DNA of 64,000 bases from Pseudomonas botevensis (lineage in GTDB: Bacteria > Pseudomonadota > Gammaproteobacteria > Pseudomonadales > Pseudomonadaceae). Under the pieces are notes generated by a model that saw only the letters and a program-made list of their open reading frames with translations, had not been told where the DNA came from and ran no database searches. Positions 19,645 through 32,186 of this stretch are shown in pieces (within the stretch, counting starts at the first letter, position 1; each line of letters begins with the position of its first letter). The DNA lies in the NCBI RefSeq assembly GCF_019145475.1, contig NZ_JAHTKI010000001.1, forward strand, positions 716,162-780,161. Direction: 5' to 3'. Both the position numbers and the translations under genes were made by a program.

Positions 19645-21567
19645 TTACTGTGATTTTCTGACCCGCAGATACCACTCGGACAGCAGTCGTACCTGTTTGT
19701 CGGTGTAGCCGCGTTCGACCATTCGCGTAACGAAGTCGTTGTGTTTCTGTTGGTCCTCTTTGCTGGCCTTGGCGTTGAAACTGATGACTGGCAGCAGGTC
19801 CTCGGTGTTCGAGAACATCTTCTTCTCGATGACCACCCGCAGTTTTTCGTAGCTGAGCCAGGTCGGATTCTTGCCGTTGTTATTGGCACGGGCACGCAAT
19901 ACGAAGTTGACGATTTCGTTGCGGAAATCCTTCGGATTGCTGATACCGGCCGGTTTCTCGATTTTTTCCAGTTCCTCGTTGAGCGCGACGCGGTTGAGGA
20001 TCTCGCCGGTTTCCGGATCGCGGTATTCCTGATCCTGAATCCAGAAGTCCGCATACAGCACGTAGCGGTCGAAGATGTTCTGCCCGTACTCGCTGTAAGA
20101 CTCGAGGTAGGCGGTCTGGATCTCCTTGCCGATGAATTCGATATAACGCGGTGCCAGGTATTCCTTGAGGTAGCGCAGGTAGCGTTCGCGGGTCTCGGCC
20201 TGGAACTGTTCCTGTTCGATCTGCTGTTCCAGCACATAGAGCAGATGTACCGGGTTGGCGGCGATTTCATGCGGGTCGAAGTTGAAGACCTTGGACAGGA
20301 TCTTGAACGCGAAGCGGGTCGACAGACCGTTCATGCCTTCGTCGACGCCCGCCGAGTCGCGGTATTCCTGGATCGACTTGGCCTTCGGATCGGTGTCCTT
20401 GAGGTTTTCACCGTCGTACACGCGCATCTTCGAATAGATATTGGAGTTTTCCGGCTCCTTGAGGCGCGACAGCACGGAGAACTGCGCCAGCATCTTCAGG
20501 GTGTCCGGCGCGCAATGGGCCTTGGCCAGGGAGCTGTTGATCAGCAGTTTGTCGTAGATCTTCACTTCGTCGCTGACCCGCAGGCAGTACGGCACTTTGA
20601 CGATGTAGATCCGGTCGATGAAGGCTTCGTTGTTCTTGTTGTTGCGGAAGGTGTGCCACTCCGATTCGTTGGAGTGCGCCAGCAAGATCCCGGTGAACGG
20701 AATCGCGCCCAGGCCTTCGGTACTGTTGTAGTTGCCTTCCTGGGTTGCGGTCAGCAACGGGTGCAGCACCTTGATCGGTGCCTTGAACATTTCGACGAAT
20801 TCCATCAGGCCCTGGTTGGCCCGGCACAGCGCCCCGGAGTAGCTGTAGGCGTCGGCGTCGTTCTGCGGGAATTCTTCCAGTTTGCGGATATCGACCTTGC
20901 CGACCAGCGCCGAGATGTCCTGGTTGTTCTCGTCACCCGGTTCGGTCTTGGCCACAGCGATCTGGTTGAGGATCGACGGATACAGCTTGACCACCCTGAA
21001 CTGGCTGATGTCACCGCCGAATTCGGCCAGGCGCTTGGTCGCCCATGGCGACATGATGGTGTTCAGGTAGCGGCGTGGAATGCCGAAGTCTTCCTCGAGG
21101 ATCGCGCCATCTTCGGTGGCGTTGAACAGACCTAGAGGCGATTCGAACACCGGAGAACCCTTGATGGCATAGAAGGGCACTTTTTCCATCAGTTGTTTCA
21201 GCTTCTCGGCCAGGGACGATTTACCGCCACCCACGGGACCGAGGAGGTAAAGGATCTGTTTCTTCTCTTCCAGGCCCTGAGCGGCATGGCGGAAATACGA
21301 CACGATCTGGTCGATGCATTCTTCCATCCCGTGGAAGTCTTCAAAGGCCGGATAGCGGCGGATCACCTTGTTGGAGAAGATCCGCGACAGCCGCGAGTTG
21401 GTCGACGTGTCGAGCAGCTCGGGTTCGCCAATTGCCATCAATAGACGCTCGGCGGCGGAAACGTAGGCGCTGCGGTCCTTTTTGCACAGTTCCAGGTACT
21501 CCTGCAGCGAGAATTCTTCCTGGCGTGTGGACTCGAAGCGTTGTTGGAAGTGGCTAAAGATACTCAT
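19645..21567 (-). CDS. prkA: PrkA-type serine protein kinase (YeaG homologue)
   Basis: A 640-residue PrkA/YeaG protein. An AAA-type ATPase core carries the Walker A loop GPVGGGKS at residues 110-117, and the C-terminal PrkA kinase-like domain fills roughly the last third. There is no membrane segment. YeaG in E. coli is a RpoS-linked kinase of nitrogen and stationary-phase stress, and I infer the same setting here. It is the first gene of prkA-yeaH-spoVR and has a 297-nt upstream gap to glpE, enough for its own promoter. Confidence 0.94.
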   Translation of the reverse strand: MSIFSHFQQRFESTRQEEFSLQEYLELCKKDRSAYVSAAERLLMAIGEPELLDTSTNSRLSRIFSNKVIRRYPAFEDFHGMEECIDQIVSYFRHAAQGLEEKKQILYLLGPVGGGKSSLAEKLKQLMEKVPFYAIKGSPVFESPLGLFNATEDGAILEEDFGIPRRYLNTIMSPWATKRLAEFGGDISQFRVVKLYPSILNQIAVAKTEPGDENNQDISALVGKVDIRKLEEFPQNDADAYSYSGALCRANQGLMEFVEMFKAPIKVLHPLLTATQEGNYNSTEGLGAIPFTGILLAHSNESEWHTFRNNKNNEAFIDRIYIVKVPYCLRVSDEVKIYDKLLINSSLAKAHCAPDTLKMLAQFSVLSRLKEPENSNIYSKMRVYDGENLKDTDPKAKSIQEYRDSAGVDEGMNGLSTRFAFKILSKVFNFDPHEIAANPVHLLYVLEQQIEQEQFQAETRERYLRYLKEYLAPRYIEFIGKEIQTAYLESYSEYGQNIFDRYVLYADFWIQDQEYRDPETGEILNRVALNEELEKIEKPAGISNPKDFRNEIVNFVLRARANNNGKNPTWLSYEKLRVVIEKKMFSNTEDLLPVISFNAKASKEDQQKHNDFVTRMVERGYTDKQVRLLSEWYLRVRKSQ

Positions 21568-21750
21568 GACGTCACCTCGCTCGATACGTGGAGCCGACGC
21601 CGGATCACTCAGTCGATGCTGGCAAGCAGCTGCTCAGGCAGCTCTTGTTTACCCCCCAGAACGCTTCCGCGATCGACAACCGCGAAAGCCACTCCCGATG
21701 ACCCGTGCGCCGGTGTACCGGCTCTCCCCTGTTTTGGATGGCCTGGGCTT

Positions 21751-21758
21751 AAGGATAG
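21751..21758 (-). promoter_or_regulatory. Possible RpoS-type -10 box upstream of prkA
   Basis: In the 297-nt gap upstream of prkA the minus strand carries CTATCCTT, close to the sigma-S extended -10 (CTATACT). It would give a leader of about 180 nt. A sigma-54 site was looked for and not found in acceptable form. Nothing else is seen in the gap. Confidence 0.25.
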
Positions 21759-21864
21759 TTGGGAATTCGGGAGGTAAAGGCGAGATACGTAATTAGTTGT
21801 GGCAGACCGTTCGTCTGCCACCGCGCGAGCCCACGGGAGCCGGGGCTTGCACGTTACAAAAAAA

Positions 21865-22194
21865 TTATTCGGAAGAGCCTTGCGCTGTTTCCGAAGGAAA
21901 AGTCGTGCGCCACAGTTCGAAGCCGCCGTCCATGCTGTAGACGTCCGAGAAGCCTTGGCTGATGAGGTAGGCGGCCGCGCTCTGGCTGGAATTGCCGTGA
22001 TAGCAGACCACCACCAGCGGTGCGTCGAGGTCGGCACTGCGGATGAAGTCGGCGATGGAGTGGTTGTCCACATGCTTCGATCCGGCGATGTGCAGTGCGG
22101 CGTAGGTTTGCGGGTCGCGGATATCAACCACCACGGCACCTTGCTCGCGCAGGGCCTGGGCCTGTTCCGGGGGAATACGTTTGAATTCGCTCAT
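21865..22194 (-). CDS. glpE: Thiosulfate sulfurtransferase GlpE (single-domain rhodanese)
   Basis: A 109-residue single rhodanese domain with active-site loop CYHGNSSQ and catalytic Cys64, essentially the GlpE active site. It moves sulfane sulfur from thiosulfate to cyanide or a thiol such as thioredoxin in the cytosol. In E. coli glpE belongs to a glycerol-3-phosphate locus; here it follows apaH by 33 nt and is probably the last gene of the lptD-surA operon. Confidence 0.9.
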   Translation of the reverse strand: MSEFKRIPPEQAQALREQGAVVVDIRDPQTYAALHIAGSKHVDNHSIADFIRSADLDAPLVVVCYHGNSSQSAAAYLISQGFSDVYSMDGGFELWRTTFPSETAQGSSE

Positions 22195-22227
22195 GGCGGG
22201 TTCCTGTGGCTCGGCTGAAAACGCAGT

Positions 22228-23109
22228 CTAGCGCGGAGCGCTGGCTGGCGAGGGTTCGGTGATCGGTGACGCGACTGGCGGCAGCACACCGCCGTGTTCG
22301 TCGCATTTGCACGACAGCCGTTCAAAGCTGTCGACGTTCATCAGGGTCAGGCTGCCGCCCCAGACGCATCCGGTATCGAGGGCCGAGATGCCCGGTTCAT
22401 GGACATCGCCCTCCAGCGCCGCCCAGTGGCCGAAGATGATCCGCAGGCCACGGGTCTTGCGCTCCTGATGCTGGAACCAGGGTTTGTAGCCTGCGGGGGC
22501 GGTATCCAGACCTTCCTTGCTCTTGAGGTCGAGCTTGCCCTCGGCGGTGCAGAAGCGCATGCGGGTGAAATAGTTGGTGATGACCCGCAGGCGTGTCACA
22601 CCCTTGAGGTCGTTATCCCATTTCGCCGGATCGTTGCCGTACATGCCATCGAGGTAGGCCGGAAACAGATTGTCGTCACGCAACGCGGCCTCGACTTCGC
22701 CAGCGCACTTCAAGGCCCGGCGCAGCGACCATTGGGGCGGGATGCCGGCATGCACCAGGGCGACTTCGCGCTGCTCGTCGTAGTGCATGAGTTTTTGCCG
22801 GCGCAGCCATTCCAGCAACTCGGGGCTGTCGGGGGCTTCGAGGATTTCCCGCAGGGTGTCGGACTTTTTCAGGCGCTCGATGTTCTTCGCGGCGGCCAGC
22901 AGGTGCAGGTCGTGATTGCCGAGGACGCAGACCAGCGATTCGCGCATCCCATAAAGGAAGCGCAGGGTTTCCAGTGATTGCGGGCCACGGTTGACCAGAT
23001 CGCCGACCAGCCACAGACGATCCAGCGCCGGGTCGAAGGCGACCTGCCTGAGCAGGCATTTGAGCGGTTCGAGGCAGCCTTGCAGGTCGCCGACGGCATA
23101 CGTCGCCAT
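22228..23109 (-). CDS. apaH: Symmetrical bis(5'-nucleosyl)-tetraphosphatase
   Basis: A 293-residue metallophosphatase beginning [12 protein letters not shown], with [10 protein letters not shown] and GNHDLHLLA as the metal-binding GDxxDRG- and GNHE-type motifs. It cleaves Ap4A to two ADP; recent work also assigns it removal of Np4 caps from RNA. The ATG overlaps the apaG stop by one base (TGATG). The frame runs far upstream of this start, but only this point gives the family N-terminus. Confidence 0.95.
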   Translation of the reverse strand: MATYAVGDLQGCLEPLKCLLRQVAFDPALDRLWLVGDLVNRGPQSLETLRFLYGMRESLVCVLGNHDLHLLAAAKNIERLKKSDTLREILEAPDSPELLEWLRRQKLMHYDEQREVALVHAGIPPQWSLRRALKCAGEVEAALRDDNLFPAYLDGMYGNDPAKWDNDLKGVTRLRVITNYFTRMRFCTAEGKLDLKSKEGLDTAPAGYKPWFQHQERKTRGLRIIFGHWAALEGDVHEPGISALDTGCVWGGSLTLMNVDSFERLSCKCDEHGGVLPPVASPITEPSPASAPR

Positions 23110-23489
23110 CAGTGCAGGGCTCCGGGAACGGCGAGGCGGAAAGGCTTGATGATCGCGTCGAAATGCTTGCCGTCGGCGGCGACCATTTCGTAGCTGCCCT
23201 GCATGGTGCCGACCTTGGTGGTCATCACGGTGCCGCTGCTGTAGGTGTGGCTTTTGCCGGCATCGATCAGCGGTTGCTGACCGACCACGCCGGCACCGCG
23301 CACTTCCTCGACATGCCCGTCGCCATCGGTGATGACCCAATGCCGTGACATCAGTCGGGCAGGCTGTTCGCCATTGTTTTGCACGGTGATCGTATAGGCG
23401 AAGGCAAAACGCTCGTGCTCGGGTTGCGATTGGTCTGCCAGATAGTGGGTAACGACACTGACGTCGACCTGGTAACGAGGATCGGACAT
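23109..23489 (-). CDS. apaG: ApaG protein (Co2+/Mg2+ efflux-associated, FnIII-like fold)
   Basis: A 126-residue ApaG protein, the family length, starting [20 protein letters not shown]. It contains the conserved [26 protein letters not shown] strand pattern and a Gly-rich [11 protein letters not shown] loop. The fold is an immunoglobulin-like beta sandwich and the exact role is unsettled. The name associated with cobalt resistance comes from Salmonella CorD. It sits between rsmA and apaH exactly as in E. coli. The start at 23487-23489 was chosen by family match. Confidence 0.94.
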   Translation of the reverse strand: MSDPRYQVDVSVVTHYLADQSQPEHERFAFAYTITVQNNGEQPARLMSRHWVITDGDGHVEEVRGAGVVGQQPLIDAGKSHTYSSGTVMTTKVGTMQGSYEMVAADGKHFDAIIKPFRLAVPGALH

Positions 23490-23599
23490 GCAAGAGGCCT
23501 TAAAAACGAAGCGGGGCGCGGGGCGTAGCTGATTGGGATTCAGTCTAGGCAAGTATCGGGCAGTAAACCAGCGTGGTGTCCTGCCCGGTACATGGCCGG

Positions 23600-24418
23600 T
23601 CAGTCGGCGTCGGGCGTTTTCGCAGGCTGTTCGGCGAGCTTGTCGGCCAGACGCACGAAGGCGGCCAGATCCAGTTGCTCGGGACGCAGGCTGCCGTCGA
23701 CACCGGCGGCTTCGATCTCGGCGCTGCTGAGCAATTGCTTGAGGGTGTTGCGCAGGGTCTTGCGTCGCTGGTTGAACGCTTCGCGCACCACGCGCTCCAG
23801 CAGGCGATGATCCTTGGCCGGGTGCGGCAGCACGGCATGCGGCACCAGGCGCACGATCGCCGAATCGACCTTCGGCGGCGGATTGAACGCACCCGGGCCG
23901 ACGTTGAACAGATGCTCGACCCGGCAATGGTACTGAACCATGATCGACAGACGACCCCAGTCACCGCCACCGGGACCTGCGGCCAGACGCTCGACCACTT
24001 CCTTCTGCAGCATGAAGTGCATGTCGCGGATGATCGCGGCGTTGTTCAGCAGGTGGAAAATCAGCGGCGTGGAGATGTTGTACGGCAGGTTGCCGACCAC
24101 TCGCAGGCTGTTCGGCGCAGCGTTGAGGCTGTTGAAGTCGAACTTCAGTGCATCGCCCTGGTGCAGGTTGAAGTTGCTCTTGCCGGCGAACTGCTGGTTG
24201 AGGATCGGGATCAGGTCCTTGTCCAGTTCCACCACGTCGAGCTGCGCACCGGTGCCCAGCAGGCCCTGGGTCAGCGCGCCCTGGCCCGGGCCGATTTCCA
24301 GCAGGCGGTCGTCGGGCCTGGCGTGGATGGCGCGCAGGATGCGGTCGATGACGCCGGCATCGTGCAGGAAGTTCTGGCCAAAACGCTTGCGCGCCTTGTG
24401 TTGGTATTGCTCGGTCAT
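23600..24418 (-). CDS. rsmA: 16S rRNA (adenine1518-N6/adenine1519-N6)-dimethyltransferase
   Basis: A 272-residue KsgA/RsmA. The entry signature [10 protein letters not shown], the SAM-binding motif EIGPGQGAL (41-49) and the catalytic NLPYN motif IV are all present. It dimethylates two adjacent adenines near the 3' end of 16S rRNA late in 30S assembly. Its start overlaps the pdxA stop by 4 nt, and 110 nt separate it from apaG downstream. Confidence 0.97.
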   Translation of the reverse strand: MTEQYQHKARKRFGQNFLHDAGVIDRILRAIHARPDDRLLEIGPGQGALTQGLLGTGAQLDVVELDKDLIPILNQQFAGKSNFNLHQGDALKFDFNSLNAAPNSLRVVGNLPYNISTPLIFHLLNNAAIIRDMHFMLQKEVVERLAAGPGGGDWGRLSIMVQYHCRVEHLFNVGPGAFNPPPKVDSAIVRLVPHAVLPHPAKDHRLLERVVREAFNQRRKTLRNTLKQLLSSAEIEAAGVDGSLRPEQLDLAAFVRLADKLAEQPAKTPDAD

Positions 24419-25404
24419 AAACGGGTCTCGGCCATCTGGTAGGCGGTTTCCAGGGCGACTTGCAGGCTGCCGGTGTCGATCTTGCCGCTGCCGGCCAGAT
24501 CCAGGGCGGTGCCGTGGTCGACCGAAGTGCGAATGATCGGCAGGCCGAGGGTCACGTTGACGGCGGCGCCGAAGCCTTTGTACTTCAGCACGGGCAGGCC
24601 CTGGTCGTGGTACATCGCCAGCACTGCGTCGCAGTGCTCCAGATATTTGGGGGTAAACAGAGTGTCGGCGGGCAGCGGGCCACGAAGGTCCATGCCTTCG
24701 CTGCGCAGGCGCTCCAACGTGGGTTCGATGATGTCGATTTCTTCATGGCCCAGGTGTCCGCCTTCACCGGCGTGCGGGTTGAGTCCGCAAACCAGGATGC
24801 GTGGCCGGGCGATGCCGAATTTGTCTTGCAGGTCGGCGTGCAGAATCCGCGTGACTCGCTCCAGCCGCTCCGGCGTGATCGCATCGGCGATGTCGCGCAG
24901 GGGCAGGTGGGTGGTGACCAGTGCGACGCGCAAGCCACGGGTGGCGAGCATCATCACCACTTGTGCGGTATGGGTCAGGTCGGCGAGGAATTCGGTGTGC
25001 CCGGAGAACGCGATGCCCGACTCGTTGATCACGCCCTTGTGTACGGGGGCGGTGATCATTCCGGCGAAGTCGCCGTTCAGGCAGCCCTGGCCGGCTCGGG
25101 TCAGGGTTTCAAGGACGAACGCGGCGTTGGCCTTGTCCAGTTGCCCGGCCACCACGGGGGCGCTGAGCGGGGTGTCCCAGACGTACAGGCTGTTGGCCGG
25201 CGCCGGAACATCCGGCCAGCGGTCGGGGCCGACCGGCAGCAGATCGACAGCCAGCCCCAGCTGCGCGGCCCGCTCAAGGAGCAGGTCGCGGCTGGTGATG
25301 GCAATCAGGGGATGCGGCTGGGCTTGCGAGGCGAGCAGCAGGCACAGGTCGGGACCGATGCCGGCTGGTTCGCCGGGTGTCAGCGCGAAACGCTTGGGTT
25401 TCAC
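24415..25404 (-). CDS. pdxA: 4-hydroxythreonine-4-phosphate dehydrogenase
   Basis: A 329-residue PdxA. Family signatures include [12 protein letters not shown] at the N-terminus, the metal-binding His in [23 protein letters not shown], and [11 protein letters not shown]. It oxidises 4-hydroxythreonine-4-phosphate on the pyridoxal phosphate pathway. It overlaps both surA upstream and rsmA downstream by 4 nt, so it is tightly coupled inside the lptD operon. Confidence 0.96.
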   Translation of the reverse strand: MKPKRFALTPGEPAGIGPDLCLLLASQAQPHPLIAITSRDLLLERAAQLGLAVDLLPVGPDRWPDVPAPANSLYVWDTPLSAPVVAGQLDKANAAFVLETLTRAGQGCLNGDFAGMITAPVHKGVINESGIAFSGHTEFLADLTHTAQVVMMLATRGLRVALVTTHLPLRDIADAITPERLERVTRILHADLQDKFGIARPRILVCGLNPHAGEGGHLGHEEIDIIEPTLERLRSEGMDLRGPLPADTLFTPKYLEHCDAVLAMYHDQGLPVLKYKGFGAAVNVTLGLPIIRTSVDHGTALDLAGSGKIDTGSLQVALETAYQMAETRL

Positions 25405-26717
25405 TGCGCTGCCTGGTCTGCACCAGGGAGTTTGATCTCTACGTACGCTTCGTCACGGATCTGACGCAGCCAGGTTTGCAGCTCTTCGTCGTATTTGCGG
25501 TTACGCAGTACGGTCAGTGCCTGCTGCTCGCGGGCCTGGGCGGTGCTGTCGGTGGCGCGGCGGCCAAGGACTTCCAGGACGTGCCAGCCATACTGGGTCT
25601 GGAACGGCTTGGACAGCTCACCTTGCGGCGATTTGGCCATCACGGCGCGGAATTCCGGCACCAGTGCGTTCGGGTCGATCCAGTTCAGGTCGCCGCCGTT
25701 GAGAGCGGAACCCGGGTCTTCGGAGTAGTTCTTCGCCAGCTCGGCAAAGTCTTCACCGGCCTTGATGCGGTTGTAGAGCGATTCGGCCAGTGCCTTGGTC
25801 TTCGCTTCGTCGCGGATCGGACTTGGCTTGACCAGGATGTGGCGAACATGCACTTCGTCGCGGGTCTGGCTTTCGCCGCCGCGCTTTTCCAGCAGCTTCA
25901 GGATGATGAAGCCGCCCGGAGTACGTGCAGGCTGGGTGATTTCACCCGGCGTCATGCTGCTCAGCTCGCGATCGAACGGAGGTGGCAGTTGCGCGGCTTT
26001 ACGCCAGCCCATGTCGCCGCCTTCCAGTGCGTTGTCGCTGCCGGAGCGGGCCACGGCCATCTGGCCGAAGTCAGCGCCCTGCTTGAGCTGCTGGTAAACC
26101 TCCATCGCCTGGCGCGCAGCGCTCTGAATCGCTTCGGAGCTGGCGCTTTCCGGGGTCGGGATCAGGATGTTGGCCAGGTGCAGTTCTTCGGACAGCTGCA
26201 TCTTGCCCAGGTCGGAGGCGAGGAAGTTCTTCACTTCCTGCTCGGAAACCTGGATGCGTTCCGCCACCCGGCGCTGACGAACACGGCTGATGACCATTTC
26301 GCGGCGGATCTGCTCACGGGCGTCGTCATAGGACAGGCCATCGCGGGACAGGGCGACGCGGAATTGATCCGGAGTCATGTTGTTGCGCTGGGCAATGGTG
26401 CCGACAGCCTGGTTCAGTTCTTCATCGGTGATGCGGATGCCGGAACGTTCGCCGATCTGCAGTTGCAGGTTTTCGACGATCAGGCGCTCGAGCACCTGTT
26501 GTTCCAGCACGCCCGAAGGCGGCAAGCCACCGCCACGCTTGGCGATGGTTTGCTGAACCTCATGGACGCGCTGATCCAGCTGGCTCTGCATGACCACGTC
26601 GTTGTCGACGATGGCCACCACTTTATCGATGGACTGTACCGAGGCGTTCGCCGCGGTACCCAGGAACAGCGCGCCCAGCATCAGCGGGCGCAGACAATCA
26701 GAAAGCTTGGTCTTCAC
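25401..26717 (-). CDS. surA: Periplasmic chaperone/peptidyl-prolyl isomerase SurA
   Basis: A 438-residue secreted chaperone. A signal peptide with cleavage after ANA (about residue 25) is followed by the SurA N-terminal chaperone domain (to about 170) and two parvulin domains (about 175-275 and 285-385); the second is better conserved. It escorts outer-membrane proteins, including LptD, through the periplasm. The start codon is GTG at 26715-26717 and lies inside lptD, overlapping its last 20 nt, so the chaperone is coupled to its client. Confidence 0.95.
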   Translation of the reverse strand: MKTKLSDCLRPLMLGALFLGTAANASVQSIDKVVAIVDNDVVMQSQLDQRVHEVQQTIAKRGGGLPPSGVLEQQVLERLIVENLQLQIGERSGIRITDEELNQAVGTIAQRNNMTPDQFRVALSRDGLSYDDAREQIRREMVISRVRQRRVAERIQVSEQEVKNFLASDLGKMQLSEELHLANILIPTPESASSEAIQSAARQAMEVYQQLKQGADFGQMAVARSGSDNALEGGDMGWRKAAQLPPPFDRELSSMTPGEITQPARTPGGFIILKLLEKRGGESQTRDEVHVRHILVKPSPIRDEAKTKALAESLYNRIKAGEDFAELAKNYSEDPGSALNGGDLNWIDPNALVPEFRAVMAKSPQGELSKPFQTQYGWHVLEVLGRRATDSTAQAREQQALTVLRNRKYDEELQTWLRQIRDEAYVEIKLPGADQAAQ

Positions 26718-29496
26718 GTTGACGATAACCTTGGATGCCTTTGTCGAGGAAGCTCTCAGTCTTGGCGCCGGTGAGGCCGCCGAGTCCCTTCAGAACAATT
26801 TGGAGGAAGACGCCGTGGTCGCCTTTTTCGTTTTCCGGGGCCTGTTGACTGAACTCGTCATAGGACACCCAGTAACGGTTGATCAGGCGCAGTTTCCAGC
26901 AGCAGTTGTCGTATTCGAAACCACCGAAGGCTTCCAGTGTGCGATTGCGGTTGTAGTCATACTGCCAGCGGCTGATGGCGCTCCACTGCGGAACGATCGG
27001 CCAGATGACCGAGAAGTCATGCTGTTCGATCTTGTAGTAGTCCTTGACGTAATTCGGATCCCCCGGACGACCGTAGTCGCCGCCACCCACCGTCCATTTA
27101 CCGGTGTTCTGGTCGTAGCGAACCTGGTCGTTACGGTAGCGATAACCGAGGTTGACCACCTTGTTCGGGTTGTCTTCAGGCTGGTAGTGGAACATCGCAC
27201 TGCCGGAGCGCGGGCTGCGGCTGTCCGGATCCCAGTTGTAATCGGCAGTGGTGCGCCAGTCGCGGTTCCAGCGGTATTCGTATTCCAGTGCGTAAGGCGA
27301 AACCTTGGAACGGGCATCGTCACGGTCGGCGAAGTCGACGCCTGGCAACTGAACCTTGCGATCCTTGAAGTACAGGGCCTGGCCGACGCTGACACGCTGA
27401 CGCTCGAAACCGTCGTCTTCGATCCAGCGGCTGGTCACGCCCAGCGACAGTTTGTTCTCGTCGCCGACACGGTCGGCACCGGAGAAGCGGTTGTCGCGGA
27501 ACAGGGACGCGTAGCTGAAGGTGTATTCGCTGGTATCGAATGCCGGGATGTCTTCCTGGTCTTTCTCCGGTACATAGAGATAGAACAGGCGAGGTTCCAG
27601 GGTCTGACGGTAGTTTTTGCCGAAGTACGATGTGTCGCGGTCGAAGTACAGGCCGCTGTCGATACTGGCGATCGGAACGCCACGGTTCTGCGAGCTGCTG
27701 AACGACTCGCCCAGCTTCGACGCATTGTTGCGGTTGGTCACCAGATCGTCTTTGCCCTGGCCGTCGAGGTCAAGGTCGTACTGGGTGTACTGATACTTGA
27801 GCGATGGCTTGATGAAACCGTAGGTCCAGTTCATCGGCAGGCTGACGCCGGGTTTCAGGTTCAGACGGGTGCCGTTGGCACGGTCCAGGCCTGCAACGTT
27901 ATTGTCCAGGCGCGAATCAATAGAGCCGTCTTCATTCACGAAGTTGCCGCTTTTCAGGTCGCGCTCAAAGCGAACCAGCTCGGTTTCGTAGTCGAAGTTC
28001 AGGCCTTCCGGGTGATACGGCAGCTGACCATTGAAGGTGATCTGCGGCAGGCGGTCGTACGGAGTGATGTTCGATACGGTCGCCAGTTGATACGCCTGAG
28101 CATTCAGGCGTGCGGTGTAACTGTCGCCACGGTAGGTGACAGAACCCTGCTGGTTCACGTAGTCGGCACTTTTCACGCCGATCTGGTCGGTTTCCAGATC
28201 CTGGAAATAGTACGGATCGCTGATCTTGGTGTAGTCAACCTGGGTGAACACGCGAGAGTCGAGACCACCCTTGTGCTGCCAGTTGTACATGTACCGGGTC
28301 TTTTCGTAATCGGTCTGACCTTTACGATCGTCGTCCTCGTCATTGAGGAACGCCGCACCGAACTGACCTTCGCTGGACTTGGTCAGGTAACGGAATTCGC
28401 CTTCCACCAGCATGCCGCGCTTGGCCATGTAGCGTGGATACAACGTGGCATCGTAGTTCGGTGCCAGGTTGAAGTAGTACGGGGTCACCAGCATGAAGCC
28501 GGTGTCACTGCTGGTGCCGATGGTCGGCGGCAGGAAGCCGGACTGACGACGGTCGTCGATCGGGAAGTAAATGTACGGCGTGTACAGGATCGGAATGTCC
28601 TTGACCCGCAGCGTCACGTTGGTCGCGGTGCCGAAGCCGGTGGCAGGGTTCAGGGTGATGTTGTTGCCCTTGAGCTGCCAGGCGTTGCTGTTCGGTTCGC
28701 ACGTGGTGTACGTGCCGTCCTTCAGGCGGATGATCGCGTTCTCGGCGCGCTTGGCGTACAGCGCGTTACCGCGGATGCGCGATTTGTGCATCACGTATTC
28801 GGCGTTGTCGACCTTGGCTTCACCGGTGTCGAGCTGGACGTCGGCGTGGTCGCCGACGAGCAGGGCGCCGTTGTCGCGAATGCGCACGTTGCCGGCCAGT
28901 TCGCCACGGTTCTCGGCCTGATACAGGTTCGCCTCGTCGGCTTCGACCTGCATGCTGCCCTGGCGCATGACCACGTCACCGGCCAGGCTCGCGACCTGCG
29001 AGTCCTGCTGATAACGCGAAGCCTTGGCACCGATGAAGGTCGGGGCGTCACTTTTATTCGTCTTGTCATTCATGCCAGGACGAATCGGTTCGATATAGGA
29101 ACCAGAGCAGTAAGGACCGGTCTCGGCCAATTGGGCGGCGGTGAGCTTCTCGCGCGGAACCCAGTCGAGGTGACTGTAGTCTTCGCTGCGGGATTTCAGG
29201 CCGCGGCCCTTGGCTTCGGTGACCAGTACCGGCTTGGGACCTGCGTCGGCAGTAGTGCCGCTCTCGGCCGGGGCTTCGCCCGTGGCACTGACGGCGCTGC
29301 CGTCATGCACCGGACGCGGCGGCAATGCAGCCGCCGACGTCTTGGGCGCACAGTCCCAGCCACCCGTAGCCGAGATGGAGCAGTCATACTGCTCGGCGGC
29401 AACAACGAATTGGCTGGCCAGAGGTTGCATAGCCAGCAGACTGCCGGTTACCAACAACGGAAATTTTTTACGAAACGCGGGGGATTTCAATGCCAT
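26698..29496 (-). CDS. lptD: LPS-assembly outer-membrane protein LptD
   Basis: A 932-residue outer-membrane protein from the ATG at 29494-29496 ([11 protein letters not shown]). A signal peptide is followed by a Pseudomonas-type extension of about 150 residues, then the OstA/LptD N-terminal beta-jellyroll (about 165-290) and a large C-terminal beta-barrel rich in aromatic alternation. With LptE it inserts lipopolysaccharide into the outer leaflet. It is first in lptD-surA-pdxA-rsmA-apaG-apaH-glpE. The frame extends 51 nt further upstream, but that would spoil the signal peptide. Confidence 0.95.
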   Translation of the reverse strand: MALKSPAFRKKFPLLVTGSLLAMQPLASQFVVAAEQYDCSISATGGWDCAPKTSAAALPPRPVHDGSAVSATGEAPAESGTTADAGPKPVLVTEAKGRGLKSRSEDYSHLDWVPREKLTAAQLAETGPYCSGSYIEPIRPGMNDKTNKSDAPTFIGAKASRYQQDSQVASLAGDVVMRQGSMQVEADEANLYQAENRGELAGNVRIRDNGALLVGDHADVQLDTGEAKVDNAEYVMHKSRIRGNALYAKRAENAIIRLKDGTYTTCEPNSNAWQLKGNNITLNPATGFGTATNVTLRVKDIPILYTPYIYFPIDDRRQSGFLPPTIGTSSDTGFMLVTPYYFNLAPNYDATLYPRYMAKRGMLVEGEFRYLTKSSEGQFGAAFLNDEDDDRKGQTDYEKTRYMYNWQHKGGLDSRVFTQVDYTKISDPYYFQDLETDQIGVKSADYVNQQGSVTYRGDSYTARLNAQAYQLATVSNITPYDRLPQITFNGQLPYHPEGLNFDYETELVRFERDLKSGNFVNEDGSIDSRLDNNVAGLDRANGTRLNLKPGVSLPMNWTYGFIKPSLKYQYTQYDLDLDGQGKDDLVTNRNNASKLGESFSSSQNRGVPIASIDSGLYFDRDTSYFGKNYRQTLEPRLFYLYVPEKDQEDIPAFDTSEYTFSYASLFRDNRFSGADRVGDENKLSLGVTSRWIEDDGFERQRVSVGQALYFKDRKVQLPGVDFADRDDARSKVSPYALEYEYRWNRDWRTTADYNWDPDSRSPRSGSAMFHYQPEDNPNKVVNLGYRYRNDQVRYDQNTGKWTVGGGDYGRPGDPNYVKDYYKIEQHDFSVIWPIVPQWSAISRWQYDYNRNRTLEAFGGFEYDNCCWKLRLINRYWVSYDEFSQQAPENEKGDHGVFLQIVLKGLGGLTGAKTESFLDKGIQGYRQREDQAF

Positions 29497-29626
29497 CTTA
29501 TTAGTCCGGGCTTCCTGCGTGCCATCTGCCCGCGGTATGGGCCGCACGCCTCTCGATGGTCTGAAAAAGATGCTGGATAATAAAGCATGACCCGCTTGAC
29601 GGCTAGCGCCGTCGGAGACCCTTGCA

Positions 29627-31314
<1,688 letters not shown>

Positions 31315-31315
31315 T

Positions 31316-32083
31316 ATGTTGTGGCCAGGGACTCTGATTGGAGCCGGAGCGGGTTTTGCCATTGCCAGCATTCCGGGGGCCATGCTTGGGGCTTTGTTGG
31401 GGCAGGCGCTGGACCGGCGTCTGCATTTGCAGAGCTGGGGGCATTTGCGGGAAAAACTCGGTGGTCGGCCGATGTTGCGCAACGACGAATTGCTGTTCGT
31501 GTTGCTCGGACGTCTGGCCAAGTCGGACGGCCGGGTCACCGATGGGCATATCCAGCAGGCGCGGGTGGAAATGCGTTCGCTGGAGATGAGCGAGCCGGCC
31601 CAGCGTCGGGCGATTGCCGCGTTCAATCGCGGCAAGTCGGGCAACGACAATCTGCGTGGCTATTTGCGTCGTCTCGCCGCCCAGCCCCATGCCGCCGAGG
31701 GCGTGTTGCGCGCCTGCTGGCGGATGGTCTGGGCGGACAGCCGGGCCGGCAGCAGCGAGCGCGAGCTGTTGGCGCAGTGGGGCAAATGGCTGGGCTGGAC
31801 CCACCACCAGGTGCAGGCGCTGGCGGCTGACTATGAACCGCACAAGCGACCAATCGTCAGTGCGGCGGTGAGCTATCAGGAAGCGATGCGCTTGCTGGGC
31901 GTGTCGGCGACCAGCGAGCCGGCACAGATCAAGCGCGCCTACCGACGCCTGCTGAGCCGCCATCATCCGGACAAGATCGCCGGCACCGGCGCGACGCCCG
32001 CGCAGGTGCGCGAAGCCACCGATAAAACCCGTGAGCTGCACAACGCGTACACGTTGATTCGCGAGCGCCGGGATTTTCGCTAG
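31316..32083 (+). CDS. djlA: DjlA-type membrane-anchored J-domain co-chaperone (TerB + DnaJ)
   Basis: A 255-residue protein. A glycine/alanine-rich N-terminal membrane segment (about residues 4-30) is followed by a TerB-like helical domain (about 55-165) and a C-terminal J domain with the HPD motif at 217-219. DjlA proteins stimulate DnaK at the inner membrane and touch envelope stress signalling. The ATG is one base after the murU stop, so it belongs to the amgK-murU transcript. The substrate is not evident from the sequence. Confidence 0.88.
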   Translation: MLWPGTLIGAGAGFAIASIPGAMLGALLGQALDRRLHLQSWGHLREKLGGRPMLRNDELLFVLLGRLAKSDGRVTDGHIQQARVEMRSLEMSEPAQRRAIAAFNRGKSGNDNLRGYLRRLAAQPHAAEGVLRACWRMVWADSRAGSSERELLAQWGKWLGWTHHQVQALAADYEPHKRPIVSAAVSYQEAMRLLGVSATSEPAQIKRAYRRLLSRHHPDKIAGTGATPAQVREATDKTRELHNAYTLIRERRDFR

Positions 32084-32110
32084 CCAGTGAATCGTTTGTC
32101 GGTCATGGCC

Positions 32111-32166
32111 TCTTCGCGAGCAAGCCCGCTCCTACCGGCACTGTGGGCGCGGGCTTGTTCGCGAAG
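32111..32166. repeat. REPIN between djlA and the DUF3530 gene
   Basis: An inverted pair of REP units (TTCGCGAGCAAGCCCGCTCC and a near-complementary copy ending GGGCTTGTTCGCGAAG) with a short spacer, between two convergent genes. Confidence 0.88.
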
Positions 32167-32186
32167 GGCGCGCTCCGGCCTGTGGA

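Noticed and set aside
21568..21864. A sigma-54 promoter upstream of prkA
   Set aside because: The closest match (CTGAGCAG...TTGCC on the minus strand) lacks the GG at -24, so it was not called.
26590..29580. A 996-codon open frame antisense to lptD
   Set aside because: The opposite strand encodes a full LptD. The antisense protein has no domain or ribosome site and is a GC artefact.
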